In this document: piece by piece, positions 43,023-54,979 of the stretch
Position numbering within the stretch: position 1 is the stretch's first letter
How the letters are laid out: every line of letters starts with the position of its first letter
From: Chrysoporthe austroafricana
Lineage: Eukaryota; Ascomycota; Sordariomycetes; Diaporthales; Cryphonectriaceae
Direction: 5' to 3'
NCBI GenBank assembly: GCA_001051155.2
Contig: JYIP02000005.1
Coordinates: forward strand, 1,054,001 to 1,118,000
Length of the DNA: 64,000 nt
Notes under the pieces: generated by a model
Told to the model about the DNA's origin: nothing
The model's input: the letters and a program-made list of their open reading frames with translations, nothing else
Database searches by the model: none
Program-made: the position numbers and the translations under genes

Positions 43023-44867
43023 TCAATACGAAGCCATCCGTCTAGCATGGCCTCTGTCCTGGCCGAAGCTTGGCGACTCGCTGAGCTGCATAGGCGATTC
43101 GTCAAAACTGCCCCGGTAGGCAGCCGTAGGGGATTCATAGCCAACAGCAACCTTCTGACCAAAGGCATAAGTCTGAGCACGACCTAGGCCCTTGCGTGTC
43201 TGGCGGAGACGGTCCATCTCCTTCTCACAAGTCATCGCATGCTCGACAGCATCCATTTCCACGTACGCCTGCGGCTCACATCGTTCACGGTGCTCGGAGA
43301 AGAACCCGCTATACCCACCATCCAAGATGTACATCTCGGGGTAGGTCAGTCTGGGATAATATTCCGCGTTGAAGGCCCGATCCTCAGATCGGATGTGGCG
43401 GGCCATCAAAGGTGCACGGTGCGCTGAGTACTCGCAGTGGAAAACGATAAGAGTTCGGCCCTCCAGCTCAGGCGGACTCGGGAAAAGTTGGTTTGCGAGA
43501 GCCTCCTTGTCATTGAAGTTGATGGCACCACAGACGTGACCACCCGCAAACTCATACTCGAAGCGGCAATCAATGATCAGCTTGTTGTCGTAAAGATCGT
43601 TGTACTTGCCATCGAGTATCTCGAGGAATGTAGATCGTGAGAGGCGGGGAATGCTATCGTTCTGGCCCTCTGGGAAGAAATGTGGCAGCACGAGCTCCGC
43701 GGGCTCCTCCAGGTCCACAACAGACTGTAGCTTCTCCTTCGGTTTGATCACGTCACCAGAGCTCTCGAACATGCTCAAAGACCGCCTGTACTGCTTCCTA
43801 GGACGCATTGGGTTGGACCCACGTCGAGATTGAGATGTAATAGGAGAGCCGTTCCGGGTTGGCGCAGCACTCAGGCTTGCGAAATGAGGCTTGTTGGCCC
43901 TTCCGGCACCGGAGACGCCCGCGCATGGGCTGTACGCAGAGACGACCCGCCGCTCCTGAGGTGGTGAGTCCTCGAAGCACTCGCTCAGGGACAAGTTCGA
44001 GGACGATGAGCCCGGCCGACCGTCGCTGCCAAACTTGAAACCAGAGACCTGGCTCTCAGGATGTAGGCGGCTTGGTATGTTATTAGTCGAGTAGCCCTTG
44101 CCCCTGGTCAGAGATGGTCGACATAGGTTCAGCTTGCGGCGGCTACTCAAAGAGGTCAGCAACAACAGGTCGGGGCCCGGAGACTGCACGTGGACTCACT
44201 CTGCCACAGGTTTCTGTCCGTCTGCGGGGATCCGCCGCATTATGGGAGCAGGAGAATCCAACATCATCTCCTCGTCGTCACTAACGAGCGGAGTAGGCGA
44301 ATGTATCTCGATCTGGTCAACGTAGGCACCCTTATGCATGGGTAGAGGAGACACGTCCATGTCCATACCGCCAGGAGACGACGTGGCCGGCAGAGGAGGG
44401 GTGGTCTGGTATTCTGCAAGCCATCAATTCCACATGTTCCAGCCGGAATCCCTGTACCTTCCCTTACCTCGTCCATCGAAAGCAGTAATGATAGTGTTGG
44501 TCGTGAAGAGAGCCCGACGAGGAGTTGGAAAGCGGGGACTGCCACGCAACCAAGAGAGGTTAGCAAATCATCTGCACCCAAGGCGTGGTAGTAGCTGGAC
44601 TGGAGGTTCTACGTACCTTGCCTCGTTGTCGATGCGGAAGTTCTGGGAAAGGTCTGCTGCCAGGCTGGAGGTGGGGGAGGACCCGTGGACGCCCTTCACG
44701 TTGAAATAGTCAGGCTTGCTTTTGGGCATTATGCGGTCCCGAAAGAGCATGCTAGACCCTCTCGGCTCGCCATTGAAGGCACTGTGACCGGGGCGGAACA
44801 TGTCCGGATGGCCAAAGGAGGGCATGGCCGGAGGACGCATGGCAGCGAGGGGGGACGACGCCTCCAT
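43023..44867 (-). CDS. cdc25: Cdc25-type M-phase inducer phosphatase
   Basis: Four exons, 44867..44617, 44538..44468, 44413..44200 and 44142..43023, give 551 residues (nimT is the aspergillus name). The first three exons encode a Ser/Pro-rich regulatory N-terminus with SPLP, SPTP and SPAP motifs that look like CDK sites. The catalytic rhodanese-like domain follows: RLSRSTFLEILDGKYNDLYD, IIDCRFEYEFAGGHVCGAIN, then the signature HCEYSAHR with catalytic Cys415 and Arg421, and MYILDGGYSGFFSEH. The enzyme activates Cdk1 by removing inhibitory phosphate on Tyr/Thr at the G2/M transition. Introns of 57-78 nt have donors GTACGT, GTAAGG and GTGAGT. The domain order, the CX5R loop and the Cdc25-specific HCEYSxxR sequence make the assignment firm. 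Confidence 0.95.
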
Positions 44868-47800
44868 AGTCGAGGAAGGGTAGCAGGCAGAGAGCCCAGA
44901 CTCAAGAGGCGGGTCTGGAGGCAGGAACTGCCTGGGTTGGAGGAGGGCGTTCGGTCGAGAAGTCTCGGAGCCGCATACAAGACGGGAGCTTCGAGCTCGA
45001 CCTCGAGACTCCCAGTGAGGGTGATAAGTAGGTGGGTGGTTGTCAATGGCGTGTAGGGATGCCGGTCAAAGGGTAGGTAGACAGGCGGTTGGACACCCTA
45101 AAGCTGCAACTAGTTGGTGATGAATGGACGGGGAAGGCTGCTGCCGTCAAGCTGTTGGACGTCGTGAACCTCTCTAGTCGAGGACAATCCGAGGCCAGAG
45201 GAGGGCTGGAAACTCGAGGTCGAGTTCGAATTAAAAGGGAGGCTCCCCAGCTCTCGTCGCCCAGTGCAACGGACCCGGTCCACGTCGTGCATTAATTTTT
45301 GGTGGTTGATGTGCAAAGACCCTTCCCCCAACCCCGGACACAGTGAACTGGTGTGGGTCCCCGACTGAGGGTCTCTGATGGACTGAACGTGAAGCACAGG
45401 GCGAGGCTCGCCGCGTGCGAGGTTTCGACTAGGGTACTGGACTAGGAAGTAAAGAAGGTTGGAGGGTTCGAGAGAGGTGGATATAGAGAGGATCCAGTGC
45501 AACGACATGGGCTGAAATATCGGCAAAGCAGGGTCGGACAGCTGCAAAGCACACACAAATCGCTGGAACCAGGACTGCTGAACTGAAGGACTGTAAGGGA
45601 GATAGGATCGTACGAGTCCTAATCTGATACTGGCTTCTTTAGGTCCAGGTGCAGTCGACACCGCTCGTTGGTCGTGAGACGCAGGAGTACGGGGACGTTC
45701 TTCTCGGGGTCCTCTGGGAGATGGGCAGAGGGACGAGGAAGAGAGGGAAGTCGATCCGGCCGTGCTCGTCCGGGGTCGATGAAGGCACAACTCGAGTGGA
45801 GGAGAAGTGCAGCAGCGAGAGAAGGAGTGGAGTCCTTGCTGTTGGCACTGCTGCTGCTGCTGCTGCCGCTCGAACCGGGGCTAGCTAGCAGTGACAGCTC
45901 GCTCCCGGACGGACGTCGCAGGCGGAGTCGAGATGATGTCGTCGACGAGCGGCCCGGCGGACGGAGGGAGGAAAGTAGGAGGAGGCGGAGGAGGAGGAGG
46001 AGGAGCAGGCCGGGCCGGAGGAGCGTACGAAGGGAAACCACAAACCGCAGCTAGATCTCGACGGTCGAACTTGTGGAAGGGGGGGCGGAGGAGGAGGGCG
46101 TGAGAAGATGCCAAGGCAAGGGCGGCCCTATACCTTTATCCAGAGGCAGAAGCGCAACGAGTGCGTCGTTCCAAGGCCGTGAGGAGGAGAGGAGGAGAGG
46201 AGCAGGCCCGATAACCCTGGAACCTCGCAGGTCAACCAGAGCAGGATGTCCAGTACGTACTAGGTAGGTAACCGCAACCGCTACAGAGGCCTAGTCTTGC
46301 CTGGGTGGGTACACCCAGGGTCGGGTGTCAGGGGTGCCTAGTCACTCGACAGGGACCGCCGGTAGCTATCGCAGGGGTGTGATAGCTCTGTTGCTTGGGC
46401 GACTCTCTACTGGGGTGCATGGCACCACAGGTGCTGGGCCCCGCTGGCTTACCCCAGCACCGCCGCCTCAGCAGCAGCTCCAGGCAAGGGATGCAGGGCA
46501 GAACCCCACCCATCCGCATGGTTGCTGGGCGAACTGCGCGATGGAAGGCGCAATGGCGACGCAGGCGGTGGATTGCACTGCCAAGAACTTCCAAGGTGCA
46601 AGGCTCATGACACATGAGCACTGTGGGAGCAGGAAACCGACTTCCAGGGTCTGTCAGACCACAACACCACAGGAAACGCCGTGAGCCTCGCCCATCAATC
46701 AATCCATACCCACAGCTCGTCACAGGGTGGCTCGGCGGAGAGGGGAGGGGTCTGCGCGGACGGGCGCTGGCCGTTTCCGGCACCACGGCATCTTGCAGGA
46801 GGGTAATGACAGGTATGCGTATTCCTATCCATGATCTTGAATTCTTTACGCGCAGTTAGCCCTCTCGACAACCTCACCGCTGCTCCGCGGGCCCTGCTAC
46901 TTTCACATCCCAGAGACAGAGGGGCAATTGACCGTCATTCCTTTCTCGCGGCTCAGGACCTGCACATGAAAGCGAGACAAACGCCGGTCTGGGAGCCGCA
47001 GTAGAGAAGAGAAAAAATAAAATCAAAATTCGATAAGCTGTGGAGCTCACCTTCGCCACTCGGGATGCATCATCTCTCAACTAAGCAGAAAGTAAGAGGC
47101 TTATTACGGCTGGCGGTCCACATCAAACAATTCTTTCATCGCATCTATGCACTGTCCAAACCACCAAAGCTTAGACGGCAGTAAAGTCCTGATCCGGCCC
47201 ACGGCCGGAGCGAGCCTCCCCAGACTCGACAGTGCGGTCCTTTTGGGGCTCTTCCTTCTTATGCGGCCGAAGAACAGATGGCTGGAATGATTACCGGGTA
47301 GACGGCCCCTTCATGGTATACTACGGCTATAGTGTCACGGTCATTAGGACCGTCTACTCCGGAGTATCTGGACACAACCTGCTGCCCCGTTTTGCCCCGT
47401 TTTGTTCTAGAAACACCCGAGCTTGTTTCTGCAGCAACAGCTTGCACGGTCCACATGAGCACTGACTCCCCCGATCTTAACCTGGTCATGGCAGTCAACT
47501 GCGGCCAAGTGTCGTAACTCGGAATCAGCTCAGGCGAGCGCTTCATCGCTTCGTAACCACCGGGGCGGCAGCACAGGAAGCAATTGTCGGGTGGCCTAAA
47601 ATGCAGATACCACACACGGCCTGTCGTGTTGAATCGGGACTGAGACATCGGCAACCAGGACCTCCCAGATGGAATTGGAAGTCTAGTTGGCTCTGCAGTG
47701 CCTGGACCTGGCTCTTCGGAAATTGGGCAAATAAGCCTCTGTCGAGGCCGCCCAAACCTCACCGTCAGATGAGTCCCTGGTTCAACCGCGCTCTAGCGCT

Positions 47801-50800
47801 GATGTGTCCCCAGACGCATCTCTGCAGGGCAGGGGAGAGCTCCATGTTGCTGTCCCACGAAAGTCGCAATCTCATGGCCTTGAAGGGTGGTACAAAGCGA
47901 TCGCGGTGAATGCTGCGCGCCAGATTGTGGTGCAGGTTCCAAGTTTCTGGAGCCGTCAGTCTCAAACTCATCTCAAACCGGCACGTTAAGACGAGAAAGA
48001 ATCTGGCCGTCATGAAGCATGCCTCATGAAGCTCAACCCGGACTGGCCCGACCGGCTCGTTCGCTGCAGACCCCAGCTACTCAGTAAGATCCAGCTTCAA
48101 TCCCGGAAGACCTGATATCGTTTCGCTGCGCACCGCTCCTTTGCCGAGCCAGCCCTCTTACGACGGCCTCGCAAGCAGATGCAGCAAGGCTCCATTCATG
48201 ACGCTGGCAATCTCCATATCTACCGGCCTAGCTGTTTCCACGACGACAATCCTTACGCTCCAGACAAGACCAGCAACCGCTGCTGGGTGACTCGGGCAAC
48301 CTCTGTCCAAGTGCAACCCGGTTTCGGTGTGTCTGAGTAGCGAGACCCTGAGCCGAAGTGCTCGAGGGGCGTGGATACAATGATGCCGATCCATACTTCG
48401 GGGCAGCATTCTCGAAATAAGCAGGGTCATGCACCGCTCATTGCGTCACTGCGATTCCCTGCCCAACAGCAGGGTCGCCAGGCCTGGTCAGGAAAGCCAG
48501 AATGAGTGCCTGGTTCTTGTCTGGCGTTTTCCCCCGATACGCCAAACATCCGAGACGCCAATGACGGATTCAGCGAGCGCGGTTCCTGAGCTAGGATCGT
48601 AAGAGATCTAAACTCTCGCTTGAGCGGCCGATCGAAGCGCTGCACTGGTCAATCGGGCCTCTGACAACGTGGAGGAACATCGATGCCGGTTGATCTCGTA
48701 TGAGGTCACTAGGCCTCCCGGAAGAGCAACGATATAGATTGGGATTGGTGCTCCACATTCAAACAGTCGCGTCCCGGAGGGATTCAGTGGTACGATTGTA
48801 CATCCTCACAACACGAAGTGCTGAGGTCCGAATTGGTCAAGAAATCCAAGTGCGGCTATGGCTTTCCCGCATTAGGAGACAACCCTGACATTCACGCGCC
48901 TATCCGTCTTGGCTCCGGAGTATTCATGGATTCTTGAGCCGGAGTGGACAGGGACGACTTAGCTCAGATCGGATTGGAGGCTATTGAGTCCCTCAAATGT
49001 TCGATCCCTCGCTCAGTCGGTGATCTGTTGGGCCAGGCCGACGTCATCCGGGCGGTCAGCCGGTGGCGATCATGTCCGAAGATTCGCAAGGCGCGTCGAC
49101 GCGCCCGGCACCATAACTTTTTTTTTTTAATATTATTATGCGTTACCTAACCCACCAGAACTCGATAATTTGATGTCCAAGATCTCGATGAATATGGGTT
49201 TCCTTCCGCGGAACTAATCACGTCTCTTGTGGTGGCGATCCTTGGTTACAGGTTTCGCGTATCAACATCATCATACTTGCGGGCCTCGGCTGGTTTGTTT
49301 ACTTCACATCCGCATCCGGATTCTGAAAACGCGCTCATGCTAGCTGACCGCGTCCGCTTTCAGCCCTCTCGGACATCCAGCCAGTGAGCATCTAGATCAG
49401 CCGCCACATAGAGCTTGATTAGCGCCACACCAAAGCACTGGGTAAGCAAGCGCCTGCGATCCATCATCGTGACGATCCAATGGCGTGCATCAATTGGGGT
49501 GGTATGGGAGGGTGTCACCGGCTGCGCAGTGTTCCTAGACGCCCGCGTGGTTGCAATTTAGCCTCGAGCAAGCAGGGAACGTTGACCAGAATTGCCAGAG
49601 CAAAGCTAAACCCCCTCCTTGCCATCACGCCTCGGCTGAAACATCAGGGAGCTTGGGCCTGAAAGCTCTTCGGCGCGCGGACATCCCTCCGTCTGGAGCA
49701 TTTTGCCCTCCTGGTTCCCGGCTATTGGTTCTATTTGAAGCGCCCAGCATCTGATAGGCGTCCCTGGATCCTACTGATTACGATGCCTGAGGATCGCGGG
49801 AATCGACTCGTAAAATTCCCGACAGAGCTGGTGGAGGGCGCATACCGCAGCAGGCTCCCCCTTCGCGGCCAACGGCTGACCCCTTAGTCAGTCAATCCAC
49901 ACATGACAGGCTGACAGCTCCCGAGAAGCTATCGGTCAATGCACATCACAATGCGGTGACAGATGGTACCACTCGTGGCACCCTGTCGCCAGCGCCGCAA
50001 TCCACGGGCGCTCAATTCCCGGGTGGGGTGGGGGCCTATCGTCCACACGTAACCCGTGTGATGCCGCCCTGCATGAGAAGCGTGTTTGGGGATTGCATGC
50101 AGGCTCGGCAGGTTCATCTTTCCAAGCCCGAATAGTGGGGTGTTCTCTCGTGATGGGTGCACGGGCAGACGGGGGAGGGCGGTGGAGCTTGCATTCTGAC
50201 TGTCTGCCGCACAACCAGGGCGGCGGAAAGTAAACAAACGAGGGGCAGCCAGACGCGCCTGCTCACGTAAATATGCTCAACCCTAGCATGCTTATCCCCG
50301 TCGGGTCTGGTCTTATCAGCGCCTGGTCATGTGATCAGGCTGGATACGCCCTCCTCCAAAACTCGCCTTCATCACCGGCGTCTTCTTTCCCATTACGGAT
50401 AACAAGACGAGACTACAGAGGCTCTGAGTACTTGAGATTGCATTCTCCTCCGACTGGATTATATCCATTCCGCACATCCGGCCTGAGCTTTGTCTGCCGC
50501 GGTTGTGATCGGTCTGCTGGACAGCCGCTCGGCGTGCCTACCATGGGCTGACCAAGTATCTGCAAACTACCGCTGAGCGGGTGCTGAGCTCGAGCCGGCC
50601 GGTCTCGAACCACGGCGAGCGTCATAATATGGACAGCAGGTGGTTCGGACCATGTGCAGAGCATCTTTCGCCATCGCAAGGCTGAAGGTGAAACCCCGCT
50701 ACCTGCTCACGCCCGTAGAGGCCCGATACCTGGGCCGCTTCGTGCGGGCAAAATATATTCAGGCAAGATCAACGACGATTATGGTCGTTTCATGGATTCT

Positions 50801-52762
50801 AGGTCGTATCCGATCATGGGTTCCAGTGATGAATGGTTTGAGTCACTATTGGATCGTGCCAAAGGACGATCGCAGCTGAGATTCATATTGTCAGCGAGGT
50901 TGTCCGAGCCGGGATTGCCATTAAGCACTTGCTGAATACTCTGCTCAGTCCGATTCCTTGATCAATGATTTCTATCCACAATGTTCGTTCTAGCCATACC
51001 ACCAACCGCCTGTCTGATCTGAGTAAGTGTCGGATTAGCAGGAACTCCTTTGATCCTAGCATTCCGGTTTGCTTGCTTCAATGCCCGATATCTAGCTTCA
51101 TTCGCAACCATTGAACAGGCTCAAATCACCAAACACCCGTGTATTTTTGTTATTGGGCTTCCTATTCGCTCTGCTGACTCCGTCTAGCAGATCCAGAAGC
51201 AGATCCGGATGCTGATCCGGACGGCGTAACCAGCACTAGACGAGCCTCAATAACATTCCGTCCGCCACTTTCTGTCCAAGCCTGTTTATCACTCGTACGT
51301 ACAAGGGCACGAATTGACGTATTTCCGTCTTCGCAACGTCCCTGACAAGCGTTACGAGACCAGGCAGGGTACTGTCCGAGTTTGCTGGTGAGGGTGAATG
51401 CTCCAGCCGAGGCGTTCGGTTCCAGCGCGGATGTAGCAGTCCTTCTAGGTCTCAAATACAGGGCTGACTGGATTCGATCAATGGGGGAGCTGGCCTCGAG
51501 GGGTGGGACCGCGTCCTCGAAATCCTGTACTGGTCGTGACAAAATGGTAGGGGAAGTAAGTCTAAAAGTATCCAAGCAAGAACTGAACAGAGACAAGTCT
51601 GTTTTGAGCCGTGTCTGGAGATAGTGAAGCTTGCTTTGGGCTATTAGGAACAGACGTGAATGGCGAGGAGTCTTGAAAAGGCAGTGGAGAAGTCAAAGCA
51701 GGGACCGATTATTCAAGTCGTCCCTTTTATGAGCTTACAATTTGTCGTAAGTAGATATAGTGTTCTTCGTAATTCTTGTTATTGGGTTGCTCTAATTTCT
51801 TGTTCTCTTTTGCCCCTCAGAGAGGGGAGGTTAGGGATTTTGTAAGAAAATTCCAATATTGACAGGTTCTTTTCCTTGATGTAAGGAGGGCGGAGAATAT
51901 CCGCTCAGAAGACGAAATTTGAGGTAGGGACGATGTTTTGTGCATTGCTGTCGGCTACGGGGAAGAGAACTAGAGCGGATGTTTTGCCCCTTCAAAATTG
52001 TCCAAAAGCTTCATTGTCTAATGAGCTGGTATGCTAGTGTCAGTATTCTTTGTAATTGACAAGTGGTTCGAAGTCATAGTACTGGCACTTTTAAATCGGA
52101 TTTTGGCCCAGATCTGAGGATCTAGTAGGTTTCGCAAATGATTATAGACAAATGTCTGGGTCGTGAGACTTGGTAACTATCAATCTGTCCCGCCCAGCCT
52201 GTCAATGGTGGCTTAGGGCACCCTGGAGCCAGATTGTAGGTGGATTGACAGCCAAATATCGAGGCTCTGGGACTCGGCGATTTCAGAGCTCTCAACAGCG
52301 CCGAGACCTCGGTTCGTATAGTCTTTCCGGAGGTCGGTCAAGATACCGCCCGCATATCACTCACACGAAGATCTATCCCACCCATTAGCCATGATATCAT
52401 AGAAAATGCTTATCAAAGGGGCTGATTGGCCATCCTAGAGGATGGGTAATGGTCTGTGGTCTATTGAAGGCTGCGATACAGAGATCGGCCTCGCACACAT
52501 CGTAGGGGCATCTGCACGGCGTGACGGCATCGAGCTGACTAGATAATTTGTGGATTATCCTAGGCAACACCATAGAACATGCCGATAGTTTCCGCAGTTG
52601 GATTGGTGGGTTTGACTAGGGCGGTCAGCACCAACCGCATAATTAGTATTTATAAGCCGGGACCGCATTCGAGCACATCTTTTTCATGGCAGAGGAGAGA
52701 CTATAGATGGTCTATTCAAAGCTCGCAAGCCAATACGGCCTACCCTGAGGCCTGATGTGAAC
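44868..52762. other. Almost 8 kb without a supportable gene
   Basis: The first 1.4 kb upstream of cdc25 contains long frames on both strands made of Arg/Ser/Gly/Leu low-complexity (for example the gga-rich stretch near 45960-46020); these look like random frames in biased DNA and may be promoter or 5' UTR of cdc25. From about 46.2 kb to 52.7 kb all frames are short, and none resembles a known family, transposase or reverse transcriptase. A repeat of the form agatccggatgc lies near 51190-51225. Degenerate transposon DNA is possible but cannot be shown here. Confidence 0.4.
52647..52655 (+). promoter_or_regulatory. TATA-like box of the P450 gene
   Basis: The sequence tatttataa lies 108 bp upstream of the chosen P450 start codon, at a plausible distance for a TATA element. 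It is inside an AT-rich interval (cataattagtatttataa). Confidence 0.45.
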
Positions 52763-54585
52763 ATGATAGATGATATCTCAAACAGTTTGTGGACCGGTGG
52801 CCACAGGGTCATGAGCTGGTCCTCATCCGTTGCCGTTGCGGTAGCCTTGACGGTGAGTTTTCAAGACGAATCACCTTGAGGAGGAAGCTGACGAGGGCGC
52901 ACTTAGTTCCTCTTGTACAGAATCGGAGTTACCCTGTATAACCTCTACTTTCATCCACTGAGCAAGATACCCGGGCCGAAGGCACGGGCAGTATCATATC
53001 TGCCCAATGCCATCTCTGTTGCGTCCGGAAACGACTTTATAGCTATCAAAGTCCTGCATGACAGGTACGGGCCAGTTGTCAGGATAGCGCCGAACATTCT
53101 GAGCTTCAACACTGCGGCAGCATTTCAAGGCACGTCTTTTCCCATGTCGGCCCGGATGATGAGCTGACCGAAGATGCAGACATATACGGCTTCCAGAAAG
53201 GAAGGAGGCAAATTCCAAAGGACATCGAGTTTTATCTACCCGGTGAGCCCTTAAGTTGCTCACCTGGTGGGACGTCCCGCTGACATGTATCAGAAAATGT
53301 GCACGCGCAGAGATCCCTCATCAATGCGGATGATGCTGATCACTCTCGCATCCGCCGGCTCGTCGCGCACGCCTTCTCGAACAGTGCACTGCAAAGCCAG
53401 GAGGACATCCTCAAGACATATTTTGACATGCTCATAGATCGCTTGAAGATAATTTCGCACGCACGAGGGACTGCGGATATGGCCGATTTCTTCAGCTTCC
53501 TGACCTGGGACATCATTGGTGACCTATCTTTGGGACAGCCCTTCGGCATGCTGGAACTACCAACACCTCCAAGCTTCATGAGACGGGTGATGGGAGCTGG
53601 CAACGCAATTGTGCTATACTGGATCGGTAATTGGGTACCAATTTTTGGATTCGGTTTGCGTCTCTTCTCGAAGCTCCTGGGCGGATCAGACGCTCGAGTC
53701 AGGTTCAAGGCATTCGCCTACGAGCAAGTGAGCAGGCGTCTCGCAGACAAGTCCGAGAGACCAGACTTCATCAGTCATATACTCCGTCACAACGACGAGC
53801 GGGGCATGTCAAGTGGGGAGATCATTATGACTGCGAGGACATTTCTGAATGCCGGATCTGAAACCACAGCCTCTTCGTTAGCGTGGTGTTTATGGGAGGT
53901 TCTGCACGATCCGAAGATCCAGGACCGGCTGCAGAAGGAGATCCGCGGACATTTTCGAGATGCTAAAGAGATCACGATCCAGTCAACATCTAGGGACAAC
54001 CTTCCATTCCTCTTCGCCGTGATCGAGGAAACGCTCCGCAAGGACCCGCCTGCTGTAGGGCCTGCATTTGCGAGAAAGACGGCGGAGCCAACAATGATAG
54101 ACGGCAACCTCGTGCCTCCGGGCGTGAGGGTCGGAGTACATCACTACGCAACTTTTTGTAGCGAGAAAAACTTTCGCGATCCTGACAAATTCGTTCCGGA
54201 GCGATGGCTTGGTGGTTCTAGGTACGAGGATGACCGGACCGAGGCCTTCCATCCTTTCCAACTAGGCCCTCGTGTCTGTTTGGGCAAGAAGTATGATGCC
54301 ACAATCCCACTCAATAGCTGATATCAAGGAGACTGATTAATATGGCACAGCCTTGCTTATGCGGAGATGACCTCCATACTCGCTCGACTTTTCTACTACT
54401 TCGACATGAGCTTTAGGGAAGACTCAGCTCAGTGGGGGGTGGCCATGAGTGCGTACATGTTCTGGGTCAAGCCACCGCTCATAGTGAACTTCAAGTTAGC
54501 GAGTCATCTCAAAAAAGATGAGAAGGCTCTGGCAAGACTTTCGGCAGATGAACGAGACTATATATCAGCATACGAGAAAGAGTGA
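52763..54585 (+). CDS. Cytochrome P450 monooxygenase (class E, microsomal type)
   Basis: Five exons, 52763..52852, 52907..53129, 53180..53242, 53294..54290 and 54351..54585, give 535 residues. The N-terminus has a membrane anchor (SSSVAVAVALTFLLYRIGV) followed by NLYFHPLSKIPGPK, typical of fungal P450s that act in secondary metabolism. The I-helix motif AGSETTAS, ExxR in EETLR, and the heme-binding loop FQLGPRVCLGK with the proximal Cys454 are all present; the last intron sits inside that motif and joins it to NLAYAEMTS. The second intron has a GC donor (CAAG|GCACGT). Substrate unknown; the ensemble is reminiscent of CYP65/isotrichodermin hydroxylase-like enzymes. No synthase, reductase or regulator lies next to it. 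Confidence 0.9.
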
Positions 54586-54979
54586 AGGAGTCTTGTTAGG
54601 GTCACCCCGATTGAGGTCAGGTAAAGTCTTGATGATACCATAACGAACAATAGTTTGTAGCCAAGTAAAGATTGTGTATGTGAAGATCTCCAAAAGTTCG
54701 TCTTCCTGGAGACATCCTGGGTTGGCACAATTATGCGAGTCAAAAAGCAAGCGGAGACACCATCTGGGGGAGGGGGGGGGGTTGTGGTGGGACGGCGCGC
54801 GCTGAAAGCGGAACCAAGCTTGCTTAGGTAATTCATTGTAGCCGATTTGCGCCCGAGGCCCGAGATCCAACTTTTTTTCTCAGATCCGACAACTTCCAAA
54901 CCACCACTCGCGCTCTTCTGGGCAGCACCCTCCCTGGCAGTCCCTCAATTAAATCGAGTCCCGAGGTGACGCGTCCAAC
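54586..54979. other. Intergenic between P450 and pol5
   Basis: About 390 bases containing the P450 3' UTR and the pol5 promoter, with a G-rich run (about 54760-54785). No gene is seen. Confidence 0.45.

Noticed and set aside
45619..46054. Leucine/arginine and Gly-rich frames on both strands near 45.6-46.1 kb
   Set aside because: These are readings of a gga/ctg-rich low-complexity sequence upstream of cdc25; no domain.
50600..50640. B-box-like sequence tctcgaacc on the plus strand (minus-strand tRNA?)
   Set aside because: No A-box or cloverleaf could be matched on the minus strand.
51162..51596. Minus-strand 144-codon frame ending in SGSASGSASG repeats
   Set aside because: The tail is a translated 12-bp repeat and the rest is unrecognised; it could be a transposon remnant, but I could not support that.
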